The notes under the pieces: model-generated | Seen by the model: the letters and a program-made list of their open reading frames with translations, nothing else | What the model was told of the DNA's origin: nothing | Database searches by the model: none | Position numbers and translations under genes: made by a program | Shown here: positions 34,069 through 42,134 of the stretch, one piece after another | Layout of the letters: each line of letters begins with the position of its first letter | Position numbering within the stretch: position 1 is the stretch's first letter | DNA from: Sphingobacteriales bacterium | GTDB lineage: Bacteria > Bacteroidota > Bacteroidia > Chitinophagales > Chitinophagaceae | DNA length: 42,134 nt | NCBI GenBank assembly: GCA_024640465.1 | Contig: JAHEEX010000007.1 | Coordinates: 1 to 42,134, forward strand | Reading direction: 5' to 3'

Positions 34069-34659
34069 TTAAAGATTTTTTTCAAATTCAATGAATACCT
34101 CCGATCCAATTCTGGCTTCAATGGAATTATAAGATTGTGCAAGAATGTTTAACTGGAAATATTTCCCGAACAAAATCCGGTATTCTTTTTCATTTCCACC
34201 AAATGGGGGTCCTCCTTCAAACTCCCGATTAAACAAGACACCAGCTATTTTTCCACCAGGTTTTAAAATCGAATGCATCTTTTTGGCGTATGCTTCTCTT
34301 AGCGATGGATCGAGTGCACAAAAAAAAGTTTGTTCCAAAACCAGGTCGAATTGATCTTCCAGTGAAAAAAAATCCCCGGTTATAATTTTTAAGTTAGGGT
34401 AGATATCTGACGGTAATTTCTTTTGAAGAGAAGCAGTTAATGCGGGGGCTATATCTATAACTGTGATATCGCTAAACCCCTTTTCTAAAAGGTATAATGC
34501 TTCGTAGCAGTTTCCACAGCCCGGTATCAAAATTCTGATCGATTTATTTTTTAATTGATCGATATATACTTTCAGGGGAGGGGAGGCCTCACCTAGATCC
34601 CAACCGGTTGTGTTCTCCAGATAACGGTTGTTCCAGTAGTCTGAGTCAAGTTTTTTCAT
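34069..34659 (-). CDS. TPMT-like SAM-dependent methyltransferase
   Basis: 196 aa from the ATG at 34659. The frame is open a further 63 codons upstream, but those codons translate the 19-bp repeat array and are rejected. It starts DYWNNRYLENTTGWDLGEAS, the signature of the thiopurine S-methyltransferase superfamily. Then come motif I ILIPGCGNCYEALYLLEKGF (about 44-63), TVIDIAP, GDFFSLEDQFDLVLEQT and HSILKPGGKIAGVLF. Members methylate thiols, selenium or tellurium oxyanions or other small molecules; the substrate is not known. Its promoter must lie inside or next to the minisatellite, so copy number could affect expression. Confidence 0.88.
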   Translation of the reverse strand: MKKLDSDYWNNRYLENTTGWDLGEASPPLKVYIDQLKNKSIRILIPGCGNCYEALYLLEKGFSDITVIDIAPALTASLQKKLPSDIYPNLKIITGDFFSLEDQFDLVLEQTFFCALDPSLREAYAKKMHSILKPGGKIAGVLFNREFEGGPPFGGNEKEYRILFGKYFQLNILAQSYNSIEARIGSEVFIEFEKNL

Positions 34660-34707
34660 AGAAATAAGTATGATTGGATGTAGAAATTTGAGGGGTAAAT
34701 TTTCAAG

Positions 34708-34859
34708 GTTTCCAAAACCCCACCAGGTTTCCAAAATCCCACCAGATTTCCAAAACCCCACCAGGTTTCCAAAACCCCATCTGGTTTCCAAAACCCCATC
34801 TGGTTTCCAAAACCCCACCAGGTTTCCAAAACCCCACCAGGTTTCCAAAACCTGGGTAA
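34708..34859. repeat. 19-bp minisatellite, eight units
   Basis: GTTTCCAAAACCCCACCAG recurs with exact 19-bp spacing at 34708, 34727, 34746, 34765, 34784, 34803, 34822 and 34841. Two units end ATCTG instead of ACCAG, one begins ATTTCC, and the last is degraded. A few decayed units continue to about 34905 (TTTCCAAAAGTTCCCC). The strands are strongly asymmetric: C-rich on plus, G-rich on minus. The array starts about 50 bp upstream of the methyltransferase gene. Confidence 0.95.
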
Positions 34860-34943
34860 CTCTCCAAAAGTCCCCCCACTTTCCAAAAGTTCCCCTAAAT
34901 TCCCACTAATCGTTGATAATTAAATATATACAAGATTTTAATC

Positions 34944-35954
34944 TTATTTTACTTCAAGTTTATGCTTGGAATTACTGGTAATATTCTCAATTGTCCAGTC
35001 GATCCTGTTTACAAAGGGTGATTTCCTGACCGTACAATCAGCTTTGCTGCAAATACTACAGGAAAAGTCCAGGCAGCCATCAGAATGCACAAACAATTCC
35101 ACAGATTCACCAAAGGCAGATTTGATGTTTTGAGAAAGAATATCGATTTCATCATGTGCCTGATGAACATTAAGGTACCATGGCACGGTTAGGTGGCAAT
35201 CCAGGTGGAGGATGCTACCATATTTTATAATACGTACGTTATGGAGGTCAATCCAGTTATCCCGGCGGTTTTCCTGCAGGTAGGCAACCAACTTTGTCAT
35301 CAGTTCCATATCAGCTTCGTCCATGATGCCGGCAAGTGACTTTCTAACTATGGTATATCCGGTATAAATAATAATAAATGCAAATAGAATGGCAACCGCA
35401 CTATCCAGCCAGGGCCAGTGCAGGAAATAAATAAGGATCAGACCGGCGATAATGCCAACAGTTGACCAGGTATCGCTTCTGAGATGTTTACCAGAAGCTA
35501 CCAGGGCAAGCGAATTATTCTTTTTCCCGACATTAATGCAATAGGTCCCGGTGATATAATTGATCAGTGCAGTAACACTAACCAACATGATTCCAAAATC
35601 CAATTGCTTCAGCGGATGGGGGTGAATGAAATTGTTGATGGCTTCGTAAATGATGATTAGTCCGGCAACCGTAATCAGGCTGCCTTCTACGGCGGCAGAA
35701 ACAAATTCTGCCTTACCATGCCCGTAAGGGTGATCTTCATCGCGGGGCTTAGCAGCTACAAACAAACTGAAAAGGCTGATAAAGCCTGCAACCACATTGA
35801 CCGTACTTTCCAATGCATCAGTTAGGATGGCAACTGACCCTGTCATCCACCAGGCTACCAGCTTAATAATAAAAAGTATTACGGCTACTACGGTGACCAG
35901 TTGCTGGACTTTGAAATTTTTCTGTGCGGTTGACAATGCTTTCGTTTGCCGCAA
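34944..35954 (-). CDS. Cation diffusion facilitator (CDF) transporter with C-terminal Cys cluster
   Basis: 336 aa with six membrane helices and a cytoplasmic C-terminal domain. The transport site has D46 and E49 in helix 2 (TDALES, so DxxE rather than the zinc-type DxxxD) and H157 plus D161 in helix 5 (KHLRSD). HPYGHG (75-80) lies in the loop after helix 2. The C-terminal domain ends with four cysteines (C294, C299, C302, C307 in CLDFSCSICSKADC), spaced to bind a metal. It exports divalent metal in exchange for protons. The metal is uncertain, and the altered helix 2 site argues against simple zinc specificity. Confidence 0.9.
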   Translation of the reverse strand: MRQTKALSTAQKNFKVQQLVTVVAVILFIIKLVAWWMTGSVAILTDALESTVNVVAGFISLFSLFVAAKPRDEDHPYGHGKAEFVSAAVEGSLITVAGLIIIYEAINNFIHPHPLKQLDFGIMLVSVTALINYITGTYCINVGKKNNSLALVASGKHLRSDTWSTVGIIAGLILIYFLHWPWLDSAVAILFAFIIIYTGYTIVRKSLAGIMDEADMELMTKLVAYLQENRRDNWIDLHNVRIIKYGSILHLDCHLTVPWYLNVHQAHDEIDILSQNIKSAFGESVELFVHSDGCLDFSCSICSKADCTVRKSPFVNRIDWTIENITSNSKHKLEVK

Positions 35955-35978
35955 AGATATTTACTTAGGGAATGAGAC

Positions 35979-36016
35979 CGTTAAAAAAGATACGAACAAC
36001 TGTTAGTTTTTTAACG
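35979..36016. promoter_or_regulatory. Perfect 10-bp inverted repeat in the CDF/acyl-CoA dehydrogenase gap
   Basis: CGTTAAAAAA (35979-35988) and TTTTTTAACG (36007-36016) are exact reverse complements across 18 bases, 25 bp upstream of the CDF start and 52 bp upstream of the dehydrogenase start. It could be a dimeric operator for either gene or a transcript hairpin in the dehydrogenase leader. Confidence 0.35.
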
Positions 36017-36067
36017 ACAATTGAATTATTTTCGCACATACATAATTTATCCAATAAACAGAAACAT

Positions 36068-37222
36068 ATGCAGTTCCAGTTGAATGAAGAGCAACTCATG
36101 ATCCAGAAAGCAGCCCGGGATTTCGCACAGCAGGAATGCCTGCCCGGGGTAATTGATCGGGATGAAAACCAAAAATTTCCTAAACAGCAGGTCATGAAAC
36201 TGGCTGAATTGGGATTTATGGGCATGATGGTTGATCCAGCATATGGTGGCGCAGGTATGGATACGGTTAGTTACGTACTGGCAATGGAAGAAGTGAGTAA
36301 AATTGATGCAAGTGTTAGTGTATGCATGAGTGTGAACAACAGCCTGGTTAGCTGGGGACTGGAAGCATTTGGAAACGAAGAACAAAAACAACAATATCTT
36401 ACCCCTCTGGCCCAGGGTCGCAAAGATGGAGAACTTTATATCGGCGCTTTCCTCCTTAGTGAACCAGAAGCCGGCAGCGATGCCACTTCTCAAAGAACCA
36501 CCGCAGAAGATATGGGCGATTATTATCTCCTCAATGGAACCAAGAACTGGATCACCAATGGCTCCTCAGCATCAGTTTACCTGGTAATGGCGCAAACCGA
36601 TGCCGCAAAAGGAAGCAGGGGGATCAATGCACTCATAGTTGAAAAAAACTGGCCCGGGGTAACTGTTGGTGCAAAAGAAAATAAAATGGGTATACGTGGC
36701 AGTGATACCCACAGCATCATGTTCAATGATGTTAAAGTGCCAAAAACAAACCGTATTGGCGAAGACGGATTTGGTTTCACCTTTGCTATGAAAACGCTTG
36801 CAGGCGGTCGCATTGGCATAGCTGCACAGGCACTGGGCATCGCCAGCGGCGCTTATGAACTTGCCGTGAACTATTCCAAACAACGTAAAGCATTTGGTAA
36901 AGAGATCATGCACCACCAGGCGATCCAGTTCAAACTCGCGGACATGGCTACCCGAATAGAAGCTGCCCGGTTATTGTGCCTTAAAGCTGCCTGGGAAAAA
37001 GACCAGGGTATCGATTACACCCTGAGTTCTTCCATGGCCAAAGTATTTGCTTCCGAAACCGCCATGTGGGTTTCTACCGAAGCTGTGCAAGTACACGGCG
37101 GTTATGGCTATGTGAAGGAATATCATGTAGAACGACTTATGCGGGATGCTAAAATCACCCAGATATATGAAGGAACCAGCGAAGTTCAGAGAATTGTAAT
37201 TGGTCGCCAGATTCTGAAGTAA
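36068..37222 (+). CDS. Acyl-CoA dehydrogenase
   Basis: 384 aa from the ATG at 36068 (MQFQLNEEQLMIQKAARDFA, the usual opening); an upstream frame to 35972 was rejected because it runs through the control region. It shows the FAD/substrate signatures GAFLLSEPEAGSD and NGTKNWITNG, then RIGIAAQALGIASGAYELAV, QVHGGYGYVKEYHVERLMRD and the catalytic base Glu368 (QIYEGTSEVQ). The Glu in YEGT at this place is that of short/medium-chain (butyryl-CoA type) enzymes. It carries out the first oxidation of fatty acyl-CoA in beta-oxidation, passing electrons to ETF. No other beta-oxidation gene is adjacent. Confidence 0.96.
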   Translation: MQFQLNEEQLMIQKAARDFAQQECLPGVIDRDENQKFPKQQVMKLAELGFMGMMVDPAYGGAGMDTVSYVLAMEEVSKIDASVSVCMSVNNSLVSWGLEAFGNEEQKQQYLTPLAQGRKDGELYIGAFLLSEPEAGSDATSQRTTAEDMGDYYLLNGTKNWITNGSSASVYLVMAQTDAAKGSRGINALIVEKNWPGVTVGAKENKMGIRGSDTHSIMFNDVKVPKTNRIGEDGFGFTFAMKTLAGGRIGIAAQALGIASGAYELAVNYSKQRKAFGKEIMHHQAIQFKLADMATRIEAARLLCLKAAWEKDQGIDYTLSSSMAKVFASETAMWVSTEAVQVHGGYGYVKEYHVERLMRDAKITQIYEGTSEVQRIVIGRQILK

Positions 37223-37243
37223 ATACATGAACCGCAAAGTCTC

Positions 37244-37265
37244 AAAGATTTAAACCGGCATCTTT
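37244..37265 (+). terminator. Hairpin with T-run after the acyl-CoA dehydrogenase gene
   Basis: AAAGAT (37244-37249) pairs with ATCTTT (37260-37265) across 10 bases and runs into a string of T. It is a weak but well-placed terminator 22 bp after the stop. Confidence 0.4.
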
Positions 37266-37301
37266 TTTTATTGTTATTTTTAACAACAAACAGGAAAGTA
37301 T

Positions 37302-38072
37302 ATGTCGGTAATAACCATAGACAGGTTGTGCAAGATATACGACGCTAATTATGTGCTGAAGTATATTTCCTTATCATTCGAAGCAGGCCAAATCATTGGT
37401 TATATAGGTCCCAACGGGGCCGGTAAAAGTACCACCATCAAAATTCTGACCGGCATCATCGGTGATTTTGAGGGGGATGTGACTGTTCTGGGAATGGATG
37501 TTCGCAAAGACAGTCTCGCCATCAAACAAAAGATCGGCTATATACCCGAGAACGCTGCATTGTACGATGTGCTCACACCGGTTGAATACTTAGACTTCGT
37601 CGGCAGGCTGTATGGCATGGAGAAGCAAATCATCCATAAGAAATCAACAGAATTATTGCACCTCTTCGACCTTGGATCAAAAATGGATCAGCGAATGAGC
37701 GGATTCAGCAAAGGGATGCGCCAAAAAGTGCTGCTGATTTCGGGCCTGATGCATAATCCCGAGATCATTTTTTTGGATGAGCCATTGAGCGGCCTGGATG
37801 CCAACGCCGTAATCCTTGTGAAGGAAATTCTTGCTCAATTAAAGAAAGCAGGCAAAACCATTTTTTATTCTTCTCATATAATGGATGTTGTTGAAAAACT
37901 GAGCGACAGGATCGTTATTATTAATAAAGGCGAGGTGATAGCAGACGGAACATTTGAATCACTTCAGCAACAAGCCAGTTCGGGCTCACTGGAAAATATC
38001 TTCACCACATTGACCGGAAACCAGGAACATGAATCAACTGCCGGGGCTTTCATTTCTGTCATCAACAATTAA
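37302..38072 (+). CDS. ABC transporter ATP-binding protein
   Basis: 256 aa. Walker A is GPNGAGKST (36-44), the signature is SGFSKGMRQKV, Walker B is IIFLDEP followed by the D-loop SGLD, and the switch His is in YSSHIMD. The order and the GxIGxIGPNGAGK opening are those of the CcmA/NatA-type exporters that pair with a separate membrane protein. The partner permease starts 3 bp after the stop. The substrate is not evident; related pairs export drugs, sodium or lipids. No regulator lies next to it. Confidence 0.96.
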   Translation: MSVITIDRLCKIYDANYVLKYISLSFEAGQIIGYIGPNGAGKSTTIKILTGIIGDFEGDVTVLGMDVRKDSLAIKQKIGYIPENAALYDVLTPVEYLDFVGRLYGMEKQIIHKKSTELLHLFDLGSKMDQRMSGFSKGMRQKVLLISGLMHNPEIIFLDEPLSGLDANAVILVKEILAQLKKAGKTIFYSSHIMDVVEKLSDRIVIINKGEVIADGTFESLQQQASSGSLENIFTTLTGNQEHESTAGAFISVINN

Positions 38073-38075
38073 CCA

Positions 38076-39746
38076 ATGGAGAAAATTTTACTCAGGCTGG
38101 TTTATTTGTTTCGTCCATTAATCAGTGGCAGAGGGATTGATTTTGAAAAAATGCTGGTGATCGTAGATACCAAACTAAAAATGGACCAACGGAGGGTCTA
38201 TATGAATTGGCGCCAGGGTAAAAGGAAAGAGAATTCGAATCACCTGATGATCGCCCTTTTTTTCTATGGGTTCATGGGGTTTGTTATGGGCAGCATAATA
38301 TACCTGATCGATAATTTTCTGACGATCATGATCTTTACCCATGCCTATATCCTTTTCATGATGGCCATGATCCTGATTACCGATTTTTCATCCGTATTAC
38401 TTGATACAACAGATAACCAGGTGATCCTGCCAAGGCCTGTAAGCAGTAAAACACTGTTTATGGCAAGGCTCATACATATTTTAATTTACCTGTTCCAGTT
38501 CACTATGGCCATTGCCGCCGGAAGTGTACTCTTCACTTTTTTAAAGTATGGAATGATAACAGGTATTGCATTCGTGTTTACAACAGTACTCACTGTTTTA
38601 CTGGCTGTTTTTCTGACTTATTTTTTATACCTCGCCATTTTACATATCAGTAATGAACAAAGAATCCGTGAGATCATCACATATTTTCAAATATTTATGA
38701 TGGTTTTTTTCACCATTGGTCTCCAGGTGTTACCAAGATTACTGAATGTAATTGATGTGAGGCAGGTAGTTGACCTTAAGGGATACATGTATGCTTTGCC
38801 ACCAGTATGGATGGCTCTTACTGTAGATGCATTCCGCCTGATGCAGTTTGATAGTGTGCATATTGTAATGATGGTTTTATCTTTCCTTATTCCCGGTTCA
38901 GGCTTTTGGATTTTATTCAAATACCTGGCGCCTGGTTTTGCCAAGCGAATCACAGCATTACAGGGGACTTCAAATAAGACTATAGGTGAAGAAAAAAACT
39001 TTGGCAAAATAGAAAGAGGTTCTTTGTCTGATCGGATTGCTGAAATAGCCTGCAACACCCCGGCAGAAAAAGGAAGTTTTGGATTTACCTGGAAAGTCAC
39101 TGGCCGTGACCGCAATTTCAGGATGCAATTTTATCCCGGACTTGCCTATATCCTGATCTTCTTTTTCATTTTTGTAATTAGGGGGGGCAAATCAATTGCA
39201 GAAAATTGGCAGCAGTTGCCCGAAACAAATAATTATCTATGGTTGATTTACCTCTCTATGTTATCAGTATCCAGCAGCCTTACAATTGTTGCTTATAACG
39301 ATTCATACGCTGCTTCATGGATTTATCACAGTACGCCAGTGAAGAAACCGGGCGAAATTATTCTGGGCATGATTAAATCATTATTCATTAAATATTTTAT
39401 ACCGGTTTATATTGTTTTGTTCCTCATTGCCCTGAATATCTGGGGAATAAAAGTGGCAGACGATTTTGTCTTTGGTTTCTTCAGCAATATGCTTTGCTTT
39501 CTTGTACTGGCGGTTTTGTCTGATCATTACCTGCCTTTTTCGCGTCAACCGGATACCAAACAACAAGCGGGCAGGTTCTTTGTAATCATGATACAATTTC
39601 TATTGGTTGGGGCCCTGGTTGGTTTACATTATGTACTCATCAGTCGGCCTCTTTTATTATATGCTGTAATTCCATTACTCATCCTGGGCATTGTGATTAT
39701 ACTGAGAACGCTTCGTGCATTGCCCTGGTCAAAAATTGCAATATAA
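38076..39746 (+). CDS. ABC transporter permease (membrane subunit)
   Basis: 556 aa, larger than the usual 250-400 aa of this type. After a polar N-terminal 60 residues (MDQRRVYMNWRQGKRK) there are about twelve hydrophobic helices in two groups (about 63-235 and 350-545), separated by a soluble loop of about 100 residues (280-345). It starts 3 bp after the ATPase gene, so the two form one exporter. The next gene begins at the base after its stop codon. No homology beyond the general large Bacteroidota permease is claimed; the transported substance is unknown. Confidence 0.82.
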   Translation: MEKILLRLVYLFRPLISGRGIDFEKMLVIVDTKLKMDQRRVYMNWRQGKRKENSNHLMIALFFYGFMGFVMGSIIYLIDNFLTIMIFTHAYILFMMAMILITDFSSVLLDTTDNQVILPRPVSSKTLFMARLIHILIYLFQFTMAIAAGSVLFTFLKYGMITGIAFVFTTVLTVLLAVFLTYFLYLAILHISNEQRIREIITYFQIFMMVFFTIGLQVLPRLLNVIDVRQVVDLKGYMYALPPVWMALTVDAFRLMQFDSVHIVMMVLSFLIPGSGFWILFKYLAPGFAKRITALQGTSNKTIGEEKNFGKIERGSLSDRIAEIACNTPAEKGSFGFTWKVTGRDRNFRMQFYPGLAYILIFFFIFVIRGGKSIAENWQQLPETNNYLWLIYLSMLSVSSSLTIVAYNDSYAASWIYHSTPVKKPGEIILGMIKSLFIKYFIPVYIVLFLIALNIWGIKVADDFVFGFFSNMLCFLVLAVLSDHYLPFSRQPDTKQQAGRFFVIMIQFLLVGALVGLHYVLISRPLLLYAVIPLLILGIVIILRTLRALPWSKIAI

Positions 39747-40418
39747 ATGCCTGTACAAAAAGATACATACCTAAGTTTATCCGGGCTTCTAAAAAGCAAA
39801 CGAGTTACTCTTGTGGCCGTTTCCAAAACAAAACCTGTACCTGATATTGAAGAGATGTATGCAATGGGCCAGCGGGATTTTGGAGAAAATTATGTGCAGG
39901 AACTGGTAGAAAAACAGGCATTGTTGCCAACAGATATTCAATGGCATTTTATTGGCCACCTGCAAAGCAATAAAGTGAAATATATCGCGCCCTTCGTCCA
40001 TATGATTCACGGGGTCGATAGCCTTAAACTATTACAGACCATAAACCGCCAGGGCGCGATGCAAAACCGTAAGATCAGTTGTCTTTTGCAGGTACACATT
40101 GCCGTTGAGGAAACAAAATTCGGACTTGATAAAACGGAATTGATGAACCTGTTGCAGGAAATTTCAGGTGAGCATCCTTTGGAACATGTGCAGATTTGCG
40201 GCCTTATGGGTATGGCTTCTTTTTCCGACGATCCCCAAAAAGTAAGGGCCGAATTCAAAAAGCTGAAATCACTTTTCGATGACGTAAAAGAAAAGTTCTT
40301 TTACCATGATGACCAGTTCTCGGTACTTTCCATGGGCATGAGTGGCGATTATACCATCGCAATTGAAGAGGGTAGTACCATGGTGCGCATAGGAAGTTTA
40401 TTGTTTGGCTCCAGATAA
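39747..40418 (+). CDS. yggS: YggS family pyridoxal phosphate homeostasis protein
   Basis: 223 aa, the normal length. PLP is held by Lys27 (VAVSKTKP); the family signatures FGENYVQEL, WHFIGHLQSNK, VHIAVEETKFGL, ICGLMGMASF and SMGMSGDYTIAIEEGSTMVR (phosphate-binding end) are all present. The protein keeps free PLP low and affects amino acid balance; it has no known enzyme activity. The start codon directly abuts the permease stop, so it is the third gene of that operon. Its last 21 bp overlap the end of the convergent molybdoenzyme gene. Confidence 0.96.
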   Translation: MPVQKDTYLSLSGLLKSKRVTLVAVSKTKPVPDIEEMYAMGQRDFGENYVQELVEKQALLPTDIQWHFIGHLQSNKVKYIAPFVHMIHGVDSLKLLQTINRQGAMQNRKISCLLQVHIAVEETKFGLDKTELMNLLQEISGEHPLEHVQICGLMGMASFSDDPQKVRAEFKKLKSLFDDVKEKFFYHDDQFSVLSMGMSGDYTIAIEEGSTMVRIGSLLFGSR

Positions 40419-42134
40419 GTCTACTTTTTGTACTTTTTTTACCGGGGCGCTTGTTGGTTTGAATAAAGGTTCATCCATAAAAGGCTGGTTCTTCAATCGC
40501 TTTCCTGTAGCCTTGAAAAGGGCATTTGCCACAGCACCACCAGTTGGTGGAAGCGCAGGTTCGCCAAGTCCTGTAGGGCTCATCCCATTATCAATAAAAT
40601 GGGCATCCACTTCAGGAATTTCCTTCATACGGATCAGGCGGTAAGTATGAAAATTATTCTGTTCTGCTACTCCGGATTTGAAAGACACTTTACCAAACAT
40701 CGCATGACCGTAACCGTCAACAATGGCTCCCTTAACCTGTTGCAATGCCCCACTGGAATTAATTACCTGGCCGCAATCAGAAACGGCGTATATTTTTTTC
40801 ACCTCTGGTTTTCCGTTATTCATAACAACCTCACAAACCTGCGCCACATATGATGCATGGGAAAAATATACACTGAATCCCTGAAAAACGCCTTTCTTCT
40901 TTGCCCAGCCCGACTTTTCAGCTACATCTCTGATCACGGTATCAAATCTGTCGATGCTGTATTTGATTGCACCCACTGGTGTAGCTTTTGCTTTTTGTAA
41001 TAGATCCAGTCTGAACTGCACCGGATCTTTTTTAGCAGCAAGGGCAACTTCGTCTAAAAAACTCTGTTCGGCAAAAGCCAGGAAATTGGTGATTGGTGCA
41101 CGCCATGCCCCCGTTGTGATGGGAGATTTATGTTCAATGGATTTTATCAGCAGGTTATCAATGGATCCTGCAGGAAAATTATCCTCCCTGGTACAATTCT
41201 CTACATTAATTCCTGCTCCCGTTAATTTATACCCAATCATATTTCCACCTGCATCAAGTGCCGCTTCAAAACGATAACGTACAGCTGGACGGTAACTTCC
41301 ACCCATCATATCATCCTCACGAGACCAGATTACTTTAACGGGTTGTTTAATGATGGAGGATAGTTCTGCAGCTTCCAGAACGTAATCGAACTTCAGTCTC
41401 CTGCCAAATCCGCCACCAAGCCTGGTAATATCTACCGTGATATTTTCTTCAGGTACGTTTAATAGTTTGGAAACCGCACCACGCGCTGCTGCAGGCGTTT
41501 GTGTAGGTCCAACAAGTTCTATTCCATCAGGCCGAACATGTGCAAAGAAATTCATCGGCTCAAGCGGATTGTGAGGCAGGAAAGGGCATTGATATTCGCT
41601 TGTAACTATTTTTGCAGCCGACTTAAAAGCAGTTTCAACATCACCGTCTTTTCTCCTGATCACTGCTTTATCACTATTTAGCAGTGTTGATAAAATGGTA
41701 TTATGGTCTTCAGAACTTTCAATATTTCCCTCTTTTTCATATTCTACTTTAACTGCTTTTTTAGCTTTCATTACTTCCCATGTGGATTTACCAACAATGG
41801 CTACATTATTTTTAAATGAAACTACATCGATGATTCCGGGCATTGCTTTTGCAGCCGCTGCATCTATATTTTTGATCTTTGTGCCAAATGCCGGCGGCCT
41901 TTGGATGACGGCATATACCATGCCTTCGCGGTAATAATCCAGTCCGAAAATTCCCTTTCCGGTAACGATATTTTTATTCTGAACATTTTTTATGGGTTTC
42001 CCGATCAATTTGAAATCCTTTCGGTCTTTTAAAGGAACATCAGCAGGCAGGGTTAATGCAGAAGCCTCGGTTGCCAATTCGCCATAACCCAATTTTTTTC
42101 CGGTTTTAGTATGTACCACAAATCCTTCATTGGC
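40398..42134 (-). CDS. Molybdenum hydroxylase large subunit (IorB-like), 5' end outside window
   Basis: The frame runs past the right edge without an accepted start, so only the C-terminal 578 residues or so are seen. They hold the xanthine dehydrogenase-type molybdopterin-binding parts: VTGKGIFGLDYYREGMVYAV, PGIIDVVSF, a GGGFGRR loop, GAWRAPITNFLAFAEQSFLD and the catalytic Glu in GLGEPALPPTGG. The pattern is that of isoquinoline 1-oxidoreductase beta subunits, which hydroxylate N-heterocycles or aldehydes with molybdenum in the periplasm. The small [2Fe-2S] subunit gene and any Tat signal should be upstream, outside the window. Its stop lies inside the 3' end of yggS. Confidence 0.93.
   Translation of the reverse strand, partial: ANEGFVVHTKTGKKLGYGELATEASALTLPADVPLKDRKDFKLIGKPIKNVQNKNIVTGKGIFGLDYYREGMVYAVIQRPPAFGTKIKNIDAAAAKAMPGIIDVVSFKNNVAIVGKSTWEVMKAKKAVKVEYEKEGNIESSEDHNTILSTLLNSDKAVIRRKDGDVETAFKSAAKIVTSEYQCPFLPHNPLEPMNFFAHVRPDGIELVGPTQTPAAARGAVSKLLNVPEENITVDITRLGGGFGRRLKFDYVLEAAELSSIIKQPVKVIWSREDDMMGGSYRPAVRYRFEAALDAGGNMIGYKLTGAGINVENCTREDNFPAGSIDNLLIKSIEHKSPITTGAWRAPITNFLAFAEQSFLDEVALAAKKDPVQFRLDLLQKAKATPVGAIKYSIDRFDTVIRDVAEKSGWAKKKGVFQGFSVYFSHASYVAQVCEVVMNNGKPEVKKIYAVSDCGQVINSSGALQQVKGAIVDGYGHAMFGKVSFKSGVAEQNNFHTYRLIRMKEIPEVDAHFIDNGMSPTGLGEPALPPTGGAVANALFKATGKRLKNQPFMDEPLFKPTSAPVKKVQKVDLSGAKQ

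Noticed and set aside
34656-34909. Open frames on both strands across the 19-bp array
   Set aside because: They translate the repeat (GFW and PKP type periodicity) and have no independent protein character; they are kept only as a possible extension in the minisatellite finding.

Overview
The window looks like a chromosomal stretch from a member of the Bacteroidota, most likely Chitinophagaceae or a close relative. The reasons are an AT-rich sequence, no Shine-Dalgarno motifs ahead of starts, two or three TAnnTTTG-type -7 promoter elements, and family types common in that group. Those families include lipoproteins, a TPR/class III cyclase receptor, DUF6958, an OmpA protein with thrombospondin type 3 repeats, a CDF transporter with a C-terminal Cys cluster, and an IorB-like molybdoenzyme. 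This is inference from gene content; there is no rRNA or tRNA in the window.

Layout. 1-1658: the 3' end of a YtcJ-like amidohydrolase, two small exported proteins and an antisense zinc-ribbon remnant. 1650-6632: the most unusual part. Single genes or tight pairs (unknown protein, TMEM175-type channel, alpha/beta hydrolase, exported PhnB-like lipoprotein, VOC plus TfoX-N) all point the same way. They are separated by 140-260 bp imperfect palindromes whose right ends share CGTTRTGnGCAA-like sequence and whose left ends share nTAACA. The layout resembles an integron cassette array without an integrase, but the core differs from the canonical GTTRRRY. 6881-8320: an HxlR regulator divergent from a DoxX/NAD(P)-binding pair, with a palindromic operator candidate between them. 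8699-11801: an acyltransferase, DUF4256, a small membrane protein and a PaiA-like acetyltransferase. 11959-14187: katG on the minus strand.

14512-18142 holds an unknown protein, a DUF6958 protein, and a small beta-sandwich protein directly ahead of a TPR/transmembrane adenylate cyclase. 18236-18534 is a cluster of 25-bp palindromic repeats. 18771-22926 has an NmrA-like protein, a VOC protein, a lipoprotein related to Porphyromonas peptidylarginine deiminase, and a carboxypeptidase-regulatory-like exported protein. 23097-24801 (minus) is an overlapping membrane protein/histidine kinase pair. 25189-26648 is a three-gene set (SnoaL-like, RBBP9-like hydrolase, GNAT). 26673-30250 (minus) is a four-gene operon of SDR, ROK kinase, SIS isomerase-like and MetE-like proteins, probably for a sugar or sugar derivative.

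30443-34005 is a cell-envelope block: a lipoprotein L,D-transpeptidase, RlpA and an OmpA/TSP3 protein, closed by a strong terminator. After it come a TPMT-like methyltransferase (minus) next to a 19-bp minisatellite, a CDF metal transporter (minus), an acyl-CoA dehydrogenase, an ABC ATPase/permease pair fused tightly to a YggS gene, and an incomplete IorB-like molybdenum hydroxylase subunit (minus) that overlaps the end of yggS.
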